Part shown: piece after piece, positions 57,228 to 64,000 of the stretch
Position numbering within the stretch: the stretch's first letter is position 1
Layout: each line of letters begins with the position of its first letter
Assembly (NCBI GenBank): GCA_036386415.1
Contig: DASVVT010000018.1
Location: 1 to 64,000, forward strand
From: DASVVT01 sp036386415
Lineage (GTDB): Bacteria > Acidobacteriota > Blastocatellia > Pyrinomonadales > Pyrinomonadaceae
Length of the DNA stretch: 64,000 nucleotides
Direction: 5' to 3'
Position numbers and translations under genes: made by a program
Notes under the pieces: generated by a model
Seen by the model: only the letters and a program-made list of their open reading frames with translations
The model's database searches: none
What the model was told of the DNA's origin: nothing

Positions 57228-59105
57228 ATGAAGATCAGACTAAACACATCGATGCTCGTGCGCCTGCTGGTTTTGGCGCTTCTCTTCTCTGGCAGCGTGA
57301 CCCTTCGTGCTCAGCAGGCGCAAACCGTTCCCGATCCGCCGCCGGGCTTTGACAAGATCGAAAAGATGATCGAGATGCGTGACGGCATACGGCTCTTCAC
57401 GGTCATCTATACTCCGCAAGAGGCGCGCGCACCGCTCCCGTTCATCTTCGTGCGCACCCCTTACAGCGTCAGTGGAATGGGCGCTCGCTCCATCCCCAGG
57501 TCTTTCAAGCCGCTCGCGGACGATGGCTACATCTTCGTCTTTCAAGACGTGCGCGGGCGCTTCAAGTCTGAAGGCCAGTTCGTCATGCAGCGCCCGCCGC
57601 GCGCGTCGCGCGATGCGAAGGCGATAGACGAGGGCACGGATGCGTACGATACGATTGAGTGGCTGGTGAAGAACGTGCCGCACAACAACAGGCGTGTCGG
57701 CATGACCGGAGGCTCTTACGATGCCTGGCTCGCCGTGATGGCGACCATTGAGCCGCACCCGGCGCTCGCGGCCGTCTGCGAGCAGGCCTCTCCGGCAGAC
57801 ATGTACCTCGGCGACGATTTTCATCACAACGGGGCTTTCCGGCTGAGCTACGGATTCGAGTACGCGTTCGAGCTGGAATCGACGAAGGAAGAGAACGCCA
57901 ACTTCAAGTTCGATATGTATGACACCTACGACTGGTATCTACGCCTCGGCGCGCTTTCCAACGCCGATGCGAAATATTTTCACGGGCGGCTGCCGACCTG
58001 GAACAACTTCGTCAACCATCCGAACTACGACGAGTTCTGGAAGAAACAGGCGCTCGCGTTTCAACTCTCGCGCGTGACCGTCCCCATCATGCACGTGGCG
58101 GGCTGGTGGGATCAGGAAGATTTTTATGGGCCGGTGAAGGCTTATGAGATTCTGGAAAAGACGGATACGAAGGGGATGAACTTCCTGGTCGTCGGGCCCT
58201 GGAATCACGGCGGCTGGGGGGGCGATGGGAGCAAACTGGGCAAGATCGACTTTGAAAGTCCGACCGGATACCATTTTCGTGAACAGATTCTGCCGCCGTG
58301 GTTCGCCTATTACCTGAAAGGCAAAGGCAGTCTCAACCAACCCGAAGCCGTGACCTTCGAGACCGGCAGCAACCGCTGGCAATCTTACGACGCCTGGCCG
58401 CCGAGCCGGAATATCTCGAAGCGCAATCTATACTTCCAATCGGACGGGCGACTCTCTTTCGACCCGCCGCAGGCGGAAGGAGACAATCAGTTCGACCGTT
58501 ATGTCTCCGATCCGGCCAATCCCGTTCCCTATCGCCATCGCCCGATTGAGGCGACCTATTTCCCCGCAGGCTCGGGCTGGTTCACCTGGCTCGTCGAAGA
58601 TCAACGCTTCGTCAATGGGCGTCCAGATGTGCTGACGTGGGAGACCGAAACCCTGAACGAAGACGTACGCGTCTCAGGCAAGCTGCTGGCGCACCTTTTC
58701 GCTTCGACGACCGGAACCGACAGCGACTGGGTCGTGAAGCTCATAGACGTGTACCCGGAAGACTATCATAGGGACGTGAAGATGAGCGGCTACCAGTTGA
58801 TGATCGCCAGTGAAATCCTGCGCGGCAGGTTTCGCAACAGCTTCGAGAAACCTGAGCCCATCACGCCCAACCGTGTCAACGAGTACGTGATCGACCTGCA
58901 CACGAACAGCCACGTCTTTCTCAAAGGCCACAAGATCATGGTGCAGGTGCAGAGCACATGGTTTCCCGTCTACGACCGTAACCCGCAGAAGTTCGTTCCG
59001 AATATTTTCAAGGCCGTCGAGTCGGATTTTCAACCGGCGACCCAGCGCATCTATCGCTCGCGCCGCTTCGCCTCTCATATCGAGTTGCCCGTGCTTAACC
59101 GTTGA
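57228..59105 (+). CDS. CocE/NonD-family exported hydrolase (X-Pro dipeptidyl-peptidase S15 type)
   Basis: A 625-residue protein with a signal peptide (residues 1-26, ending LRAQQA). The alpha/beta-hydrolase domain carries the Ser nucleophile in GMTGGSYDAWLAVMA, with the cap domain following. The Asp is likely in VAGWWDQEDFYGP, and the His in GPWNHGGWGGD. The C-terminal jelly-roll of this family (about 430-620) is present (SGKLLAHLFASTTGTDSDWV). Members act as cocaine esterases, glutaryl acylases or peptidases, so the substrate is open. The ATG follows AAAGGGA. Confidence 0.9.
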   Translation: MKIRLNTSMLVRLLVLALLFSGSVTLRAQQAQTVPDPPPGFDKIEKMIEMRDGIRLFTVIYTPQEARAPLPFIFVRTPYSVSGMGARSIPRSFKPLADDGYIFVFQDVRGRFKSEGQFVMQRPPRASRDAKAIDEGTDAYDTIEWLVKNVPHNNRRVGMTGGSYDAWLAVMATIEPHPALAAVCEQASPADMYLGDDFHHNGAFRLSYGFEYAFELESTKEENANFKFDMYDTYDWYLRLGALSNADAKYFHGRLPTWNNFVNHPNYDEFWKKQALAFQLSRVTVPIMHVAGWWDQEDFYGPVKAYEILEKTDTKGMNFLVVGPWNHGGWGGDGSKLGKIDFESPTGYHFREQILPPWFAYYLKGKGSLNQPEAVTFETGSNRWQSYDAWPPSRNISKRNLYFQSDGRLSFDPPQAEGDNQFDRYVSDPANPVPYRHRPIEATYFPAGSGWFTWLVEDQRFVNGRPDVLTWETETLNEDVRVSGKLLAHLFASTTGTDSDWVVKLIDVYPEDYHRDVKMSGYQLMIASEILRGRFRNSFEKPEPITPNRVNEYVIDLHTNSHVFLKGHKIMVQVQSTWFPVYDRNPQKFVPNIFKAVESDFQPATQRIYRSRRFASHIELPVLNR

Positions 59106-59176
59106 GATCAAGGTTAGTCCAGCCAGACTCGAATCCGGGTCTGGCTTGAAGAGTTGCGCGTTATCATCGCGAGCCT

Positions 59177-59268
59177 GGCCGCTTCTCAATGCTCATTGAG
59201 CATTGAGAAGCGGCCACAACAGTCAGCGCCCCTTTCGTTATGCACGGAAGGGGCGCTGACTGTTGTGG
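59177..59268. terminator. Two adjacent perfect palindromes downstream of the CocE-type gene
   Basis: GGCCGCTTCTCAATGCTCA (59177-59195) pairs with 59197-59215 around a single central base. Immediately after, 59214-59234 (CCACAACAGTCAGCGCCCCTT) pairs perfectly over 21 bp with 59248-59268 around a 13-base loop. The two share two bases. They lie between the rightward hydrolase and the leftward small membrane protein and can terminate both. Confidence 0.7.
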
Positions 59269-59407
59269 ACAATTGCCATGACCCTTTGGCGGGATCAGGC
59301 GTCTTTAAGAATCTCGATCAAATAAGGCAAGACCGATCTTCTAAGCTCTTCTATGTCCACTAAACTAAAGCCGAATCCTTCGGTCCGGCGTCGAACCTGT
59401 TCCAGGC

Positions 59408-59554
59408 CTAGACTGAGCGGCGGCCTGTCAGAAGGTTAATCACCAACACGACCAATGCCACCACCAGCAGCAAATGAATGAGCCCCCCGCCGATATGCGC
59501 GAGAGCGCCGATTAGCCACAAGACCAAAAGCACCACGAGAATTGTCCACAACAT
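59408..59554 (-). CDS. Small lmo0937-type membrane protein (48 residues)
   Basis: This gene is below usual length cut-offs. The minus strand reads MLWTILVVLLVLWLIGALA, a Gly-rich turn HIGGGLIHLL and a second helix ending NLLTGRRSV. This two-helix hairpin is the pattern of the lmo0937 family of tiny membrane proteins found widely in bacteria. A perfect AAGGAG site lies nine bases before the ATG at 59554. Function in the family is unknown; some members respond to stress. Confidence 0.75.
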   Translation of the reverse strand: MLWTILVVLLVLWLIGALAHIGGGLIHLLLVVALVVLVINLLTGRRSV

Positions 59555-60066
59555 GATCTTCTACTCCTTCGCTCGGTTGATCCTCAAAAAAGTCTCATTG
59601 GTTCCGGTTCTGCCAAACCTCTCCGCCCTTGAACTATGGCAATGGCTATTCCAGACCTTCCACAGGGGAGCGGGGTCAGGTCTTAAACTTATGAATGAAA
59701 GGCTTTACTGAGCAGCACCGAAGGATTTTGTCGGCAGCCGTAGACGCCGCGTCTCGTACCGAAGCCAGACAAGTATGATTGAAGCTGCGGACTCCTTGCG
59801 TCCGGCTGCTATACACACTTTATCTTTTCTTCGCCCAGCCTGAATATTCATTGACCCTATCGCAGGAGGTAGCCTATTGTTCCCCTCCATAAAGGTCTAA
59901 CAGCAGGCCAGCCAGATCGCAGGGCGACAGGGGGCAGATGGCACACATCAGGCGCACTTCATAGAGAAGCGCGTCACGCGCAACGGAAGAAATCGGGCGT
60001 GCGGGATGATTAAGGGATGCGCGTCAATCACTTCTCAGGAACATCATCGCTAAAGGAGCTACGATC
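59555..60066. other. Divergent gap of about 510 bp, no gene seen
   Basis: Short frames on both strands lack ribosome sites. The region should carry promoters for the small membrane protein and for the exported protein at 60067. I see no strong repeat; GCGCGTCACGCGC near 59970 is a short palindrome. Confidence 0.35.
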
Positions 60067-60657
60067 ATGTACAACTTCAGGAAATCACTCATCAGTTTGG
60101 TCGGATTACTGGGGCTGATCGGCGTCATTGCCGTGCTCACACCGTTCAAAGGCTATGGTCATAAAAGTCCTGAACCCATGCAGACCGTGCAGGACGTGCG
60201 GGTGGTCAATGCGACCACGGCCCCCGTGCCGACGCGCGATGTTGATGCTCGCCAGGCGAGCGACATCGTGACCCTTCTTTTCGCCGGAAGCGGCACCGCG
60301 AACGTCTTCAAAAGGGCGCTTGCGACTGGCGCTCTGAGTGGCGTTGAGTTTGTGGTTCCAGCCGATCAGGTGCTGGTTGTGACGGACGTGGAATGGATAC
60401 GCTTATGCAGCAACTGTACTGCCGGTAGTATCGATAAAATAACTTTAGAGATCTTCGGCGCAAACGGCGCGCACCGCCTTGTCTATGCGTCCGTTGCTCC
60501 CGTCGGCAGTAACGGTCAGACAGGGGCCAGCGAGAGCATGGAGACAGGCTTTGCCGTGGCGGAAGGAGGGCGCATCAACATAGGGCCTTCTTTCAGTAGT
60601 AGTACTGGCAGCAATCTCACGGTCTTCCTGCACGGTTATCTTGTTCCGGCCAATTGA
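60067..60657 (+). CDS. Small exported protein of unknown function
   Basis: A 196-residue protein with a signal peptide (about 1-31: LISLVGLLGLIGVIAVLTPF). The mature part is predicted to be mostly beta, with a Cys pair in RLCSNCTAG and a Ser/Gly-rich C-terminal region (INIGPSFSSSTGSNLTVFLH). I recognise no family. The Ser/Gly-rich beta composition suits a surface or appendage protein. AAAGGAG lies ten bases before the ATG. Confidence 0.6.
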   Translation: MYNFRKSLISLVGLLGLIGVIAVLTPFKGYGHKSPEPMQTVQDVRVVNATTAPVPTRDVDARQASDIVTLLFAGSGTANVFKRALATGALSGVEFVVPADQVLVVTDVEWIRLCSNCTAGSIDKITLEIFGANGAHRLVYASVAPVGSNGQTGASESMETGFAVAEGGRINIGPSFSSSTGSNLTVFLHGYLVPAN

Positions 60658-60756
60658 GTCTCTGAAGAGCCGATGCCTTCTCGGCGTGGCTTCAGAGACG
60701 CGCGCGAAGGATGAACCTACGCTGCGGCTCCTCGCTCTGCCAGCCAACAGTTTATT

Positions 60757-60884
60757 CATTAGTGCTCTGTGCCGCCTCTCTCGTCCTCTGTGCCTCTGTG
60801 GTGAGTCTTTTCTAGAACCATTCACCACCGCAGACCCGAGAGAACACGGAGGGCACAGAGATTAGCCGAAACTCGGGACACTAC
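60757..60884. mobile_element. MITE-like CACAGAG element, inverted copy with one end lost (copy 3)
   Basis: The right end CCGAAACTCGGGACACTAC (to 60884) is the inverted complement of the GTAGTGTCCCGAGTTTC end seen at 62760. The inner arms (GTGCTCTGTGCCGCCTCT near 60757 with GGAGGGCACAGAG near 60860) pair. The other terminal repeat is not recognisable. Confidence 0.5.
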
Positions 60885-61015
60885 CAAGGCGTTCCGGCAT
60901 TCGACTTCGCGCAGCAGAACGCCCTATACTGATCCCGCGCTGCCGGGCATCTACAGGTGCCCTCCTTGCTGAATCCCCAAAAAGAGATGTTGTGATAAAA
61001 AGTAGACGCCTAAAG

Positions 61016-62023
61016 ATGAATACAATGAAGCCAGTGATAGTGTTGCTATTTCTTGTGATGACCGCTTCGGCGCAACGCGGGCCCGTACCCAGAGGCACGA
61101 CGCCCCAGCCACCGCCGACGCGCGGCTCGCGCACAGGCAACGCGCGTTCGAGCACGATGCAAGTTGAGATACCATCGCCGATTGCAGAAGTGCCCGTGCC
61201 TTTCGGCGTCCCATCGGCAGACGGTACTGGAGCCTTACAACCACTCGGCTCCGTCTCGCCGGAATTAAACTTTGAGCACCAGGTTGTGACCGGCATCCCC
61301 TTTTCCGCAGAGACGGTGACGGAACACGTACAGTCACTCACTGACGGCAACCGTCTGGTGCGGCGCTCCAGCGCAAATGTTTACAGGGACGGGAGGGGGC
61401 GCACACGCCGCGATCATATGGAAGAGCAGAGAGGTGGTAGCAGCAGCAGCGGCGCCACGTCATCGCCCGTCGTTTCCGTCATCAATGACCCCGTTGCCTA
61501 CACCAATATCGTGCTCGATCACCGCACGTCGAGCGCACGACGCATCAAGCTGCCGCCTGCTCTCTTCAAACGCGCGCAGGCGGATATGGGAAGCGCCAAC
61601 ATAGGTGAGCCACGCTTCGGCGTCCTTGTCCCGCGCAGCGCCAGGCGGCGCATCGGCACGCCCGACGATCCGCTCGTCAACAATCCACCGGAGAGGAGAA
61701 CCGAGAAACTGGAGGCGCGCAACATCGAAGGAGTGCTCGCCGAAGGCACACGCACGACGCTTGTCATTCCGGCGGGCGAGTTCGACAACGAGAAGCCGCT
61801 GGAGATCACGCAGGAGCGTTGGTACTCGCCGGAGCTACACACAGTCGTACTAATGCGCCATAACGATCCGCGCTTTGGTGAGACGACGTTTCGGCTCACC
61901 AACGTCAACCGTGGCGAACCCGACACGGAGCTTTTCAAAATACCGTCGAACTACACGGTCAAGGAAGGCGTTTCCGGTGTTGCTCCGGGGATGAGACCGA
62001 GACTGCAACTGCCTCAAAATTAG
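61016..62023 (+). CDS. Exported protein of unknown function
   Basis: The ATG at 61016 is preferred; a GTG at 60992 would add eight residues and a more basic signal n-region. A signal peptide (MKPVIVLLFLVMTASAQ) is followed by a Pro/Arg/Thr-rich segment, then about 260 folded residues. Phrases such as VYRDGRGRTRRDHMEEQ and EITQERWYSPELHTVVLMRH recur in uncharacterised exported acidobacterial proteins. No catalytic motif is seen. It ends 140 bp before the convergent AP2-like gene. Confidence 0.65.
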   Translation: MNTMKPVIVLLFLVMTASAQRGPVPRGTTPQPPPTRGSRTGNARSSTMQVEIPSPIAEVPVPFGVPSADGTGALQPLGSVSPELNFEHQVVTGIPFSAETVTEHVQSLTDGNRLVRRSSANVYRDGRGRTRRDHMEEQRGGSSSSGATSSPVVSVINDPVAYTNIVLDHRTSSARRIKLPPALFKRAQADMGSANIGEPRFGVLVPRSARRRIGTPDDPLVNNPPERRTEKLEARNIEGVLAEGTRTTLVIPAGEFDNEKPLEITQERWYSPELHTVVLMRHNDPRFGETTFRLTNVNRGEPDTELFKIPSNYTVKEGVSGVAPGMRPRLQLPQN

Positions 62024-62061
62024 AGCGGTTCTCGTTTGCGTATAGAGAACGGAAGAAAGAT

Positions 62062-62140
62062 AGAGCCACAGATCAACGCAGGCATACGCGAATCAGAATG
62101 GTTTGAACATTCGCGTCTACCTGCGTTGATCTGTGGCTCT
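62062..62140. repeat. Palindromic repeat, CCACAGATCAACGCAG words
   Basis: Perfect 21-bp arms (62062-62082 and 62120-62140), plus an inner perfect CGCGAAT/ATTCGCG pairing (62087-62093 with 62109-62115). It sits between convergent genes and is a likely bidirectional terminator. Confidence 0.7.
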
Positions 62141-62163
62141 TCCGTATCGTGTGAAGCGACTTA

Positions 62164-62664
62164 TTAGGCCGCGCAGACCTTGCCCAGTGTCTCAGCCCAC
62201 TTGCTCATGACCACCTTGCCGTACATCAACTGCTCTTTCTGCCTGCGAATCGCACACGCCCGACGAAACGCTCCTGCCTCGCCATACTTGCTGATGGACA
62301 CTGACGTGCGACCCTTCTTCTCTCTTCCGGCATTCCAGGAGACTTCGTACACTTCGTTGAGATAAACCGTGCCGTCTTTGCCCTTGTATTTCTTGACCGC
62401 GCGTCGCACGCCGACGACGCCGCTTCGGTTACGCGGATTGTTGCCGACGATCACCCAATCCGTTCTGGGCTTCCCAAGCTCCCGCTCCAGTTGATTGCGA
62501 CACTCGACAGCCTTCTCAAGGGCTGCTTCTTTGCCCCCGTGCTTCTGATCGCTGATGAATTTAGACTTGGTGATATTCTTCAGCCTGACTCTGACGTACC
62601 ACCCGTGCATCTTCTTCTGCGGACTATCAATGCGACTAATACCCTTGTGACCAGATTTCGCCAT
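62164..62664 (-). CDS. AP2-like DNA-binding-domain protein
   Basis: A 166-residue basic protein; the ATG at 62664 follows GGAG by five bases. It has two similar halves of AP2/integrase-N-like type: GISRIDSPQKKMHGWYVRVR, then later SGVVGVRRAVKKYKGKDG ... YEVSWNAG ... SVSISKYGEAGAFRRACAIR. In bacteria these AP2-like folds are mostly found in homing endonucleases or as free proteins of unknown role. No nuclease motif is visible. Palindromic repeats stand on both sides (62062 and 62760). Confidence 0.65.
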   Translation of the reverse strand: MAKSGHKGISRIDSPQKKMHGWYVRVRLKNITKSKFISDQKHGGKEAALEKAVECRNQLERELGKPRTDWVIVGNNPRNRSGVVGVRRAVKKYKGKDGTVYLNEVYEVSWNAGREKKGRTSVSISKYGEAGAFRRACAIRRQKEQLMYGKVVMSKWAETLGKVCAA

Positions 62665-62759
62665 AGAACTCCTGCCTGGAGCCTCCTTCAATTCGATGGA
62701 TTTGTATATCTGAGAACTTAACGTGAGCCGGTCGATTTGTCAAAGGACATCGACTCCAG

Positions 62760-62895
62760 GTAGTGTCCCGAGTTTCAGCTTTTCTCTGTGCCATCTCCGT
62801 GTTCTCTGTGTCTCTGTGGTGAGTGTCTGTGGGCGTTGATTCACCACAGAGACGCAGAGGACGCAGAGGTTGCACAGAGTACAAATCAAATATCG
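62760..62895. mobile_element. MITE-like CACAGAG element, GTAGTGTCC end (copy 4)
   Basis: The left end is GTAGTGTCCCGAGTTTCAGC. The inner arms (CTCTGTGTCTCTGTGGTGA around 62803-62821 with 62840-62859) pair almost perfectly. The right terminal repeat has decayed after GCACAGAGTACAAATC. Confidence 0.55.
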
Positions 62896-62962
62896 AAGCG
62901 TATTTCGGCTCTCATTACTTGTTGGGCGTTTGCCTTCGGTCAATCCCCTGACACCTTTCTTC

Positions 62963-63400
62963 TCAAATGGGGCTGCCCGTAATGTAATTTTCCAGCAGCT
63001 TGATCGTAGATTCATGCTCAGCGATGATCGCCTTGACCACGTCGCCGATTGAGATAATACCGATGAGGCGATCCCCCTCCATGACCGGAAGATGGCGAAC
63101 GTGCTTGTCTGTAATGAGCGCCATGCAATCCTGCACGTTTTGATCCAGACGCACGTAGTACACTCTGGATGTCATGATTTCCCTGACCTGTAGCTCCCTC
63201 GATGATTTTCCATGCAGGATCACCTTCCTGGCATAATCGCGTTCAGACATGATGCCGGCCACGGTGTCACCCTCAAGCACCACCAGGGCACCCACATTCT
63301 TATCAGCCATAATTTTCAATGACTCAAAGACCGTCGTCTCCGGTGTGATCGAGATCACGTTATGACCTTTGGCCTCTAAAATGTCTTTCACGGTTTTCAT
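62963..63400 (-). CDS. Two-CBS-domain protein
   Basis: A 145-residue protein made of a CBS pair: PETTVFESLKIMADKNVGAL and LVVLEGDTVAGIMSERDYAR, then LDQNVQDCMALITDKHVRHL and LPVMEGDRLIGIISIGDVVK. CBS pairs bind adenosine nucleotides and regulate partner enzymes or channels. The protein has no output domain, so it acts on another protein. This short type (HRP1-like) is linked to stress in other bacteria. Confidence 0.9.
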   Translation of the reverse strand: MKTVKDILEAKGHNVISITPETTVFESLKIMADKNVGALVVLEGDTVAGIMSERDYARKVILHGKSSRELQVREIMTSRVYYVRLDQNVQDCMALITDKHVRHLPVMEGDRLIGIISIGDVVKAIIAEHESTIKLLENYITGSPI

Positions 63401-63510
63401 AAGCTGAATCTCCGAGAGCTATCCTTTTTGTGAATTGCCTGGAAGGGCTATGAGCAACAATGAGACCGGATGACTCGCAGCGCTTATCTTCTCCGAGCTG
63501 CCATTTTTCT

Positions 63511-63963
63511 TCAGAGTTCCGGGTCGCTCGCAGTTGCCTCCGCCCCCTTCTTATCGGCAACGTGAATCGCGCTGCTGCTTGAGTTCAAATAGAACGACTT
63601 TAACCCTGTCAAGCCGTATTGAAGAGGCGTCGCCACGGCCTCATACGACGAGTCCGTGCCGACTCTCACCTCGAATCTATAGCCTCTGTTCTCGCCGTTT
63701 ATGATCCGTTGATTAATCGATTGAAAGTCAACCAACTGTTTGAGGGTTCCGTAGCTGCCGTTGCCTGCGGTCGCCTGGTAGTTAGCCTCGGCTGAAGCAA
63801 TAGCCCTGAGCTGTGAGATGGCCGCGAGCTCGTTGGCAGCCATAGTCGGCCCGTTAGCGCTCGGAGTGGGTTGATTTTGGCACCCGGCTATCAGCAACGA
63901 TATGACAGCCAGGAGCAGGCCGGTACGGCAATGGCCTCTGTGGATAGCGCCTACACTCTTCAT
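63511..63963 (-). CDS. Lipoprotein with pilin-like C-terminal region
   Basis: From the ATG at 63963 the protein has 150 residues; the frame extends to 63996 near the window end, so a longer N-terminus is possible. The signal ends in the lipobox SLLIAGC. The mature part has AANELAAISQLRAIASAEAN and YRFEVRVGTDSSYEAVATP, which recall the globular part of type IV pilin/pseudopilin-like proteins common in Acidobacteriota (NELAAIxxLRxIxxAE). It lacks the pilin prepeptidase site, and its lipobox would anchor it in a membrane instead. Role unknown. Confidence 0.65.
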   Translation of the reverse strand: MKSVGAIHRGHCRTGLLLAVISLLIAGCQNQPTPSANGPTMAANELAAISQLRAIASAEANYQATAGNGSYGTLKQLVDFQSINQRIINGENRGYRFEVRVGTDSSYEAVATPLQYGLTGLKSFYLNSSSSAIHVADKKGAEATASDPEL

Positions 63964-64000
63964 CTCTTTATGCGTCAGCATACGAAGCTCGCTCATACTC

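Overview
The window looks like a chromosomal segment of an Acidobacteriota member, most likely the Blastocatellia (subdivision 4) group. This is inferred from gene content, not from a marker gene. Protein types typical of that phylum sit side by side: a Ser/Thr kinase fused to PEGA and sulfatase-modifying domains, an FHA-ABC exporter, zinc-ribbon proteins, an SBBP/Ig giant surface protein, a secreted subtilase with FG-GAP-type repeats, a CadC-type regulator with a TolB-like domain, and a CvpA-CAP fusion. Codon use is GC-rich except in a restriction-modification cassette near 43.7-45.8 kb. I saw no rRNA, tRNA, CRISPR array, phage module or recognisable transposase gene.

Layout. 0-3.7 kb: end of an EF-hand-type protein whose 5' part looks broken, then a Met/His-rich outer-membrane-type protein and a small Cys/His/Met protein, probably metal related. 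4.0-7.6 kb: DUF4097-like exported protein, family 3 glycosidase, RsbRD-like sensor and CsbD-like stress protein. 7.7-19.5 kb: a seven-gene leftward cluster (kinase, TPR, zinc ribbon, coiled coil, triple-FHA ABC exporter, exported protein, TlpA thioredoxin) that reads as one phospho-signalling and envelope unit. 20.1-32.5 kb: MerR-type regulator with a palindromic promoter, leuS, a cytoplasmic-looking subtilase facing a prodomain-like protein, S9 peptidase, endonuclease IV, membrane dipeptidase and ilvE. 32.6-40.8 kb: large secreted surface proteins. 41.5-46.6 kb: RluD-type synthase carrying an inserted repeat, CvpA-CAP protein, a type II restriction-modification cassette and an HrpB helicase remnant. 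46.9-64 kb: mixed metabolism, transport, DNA repair, peptidases and small exported proteins.

The strongest unusual signal is non-coding. All eleven convergent gene junctions carry a long inverted repeat, and many tandem gaps do too. The repeats fall into several unrelated sequence families. Two families have conserved ends and constant length (about 140-148 bp) like MITEs. One hairpin sits in frame inside the RluD-type gene, one supplies the N-terminus of an exported protein, and one family supplies the TAG stop codon of the gene next to it. They probably act as terminators, and some appear to be non-autonomous mobile elements.

All calls come from reading the sequence and recognising families. 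No database search was run. GC statements are by eye.
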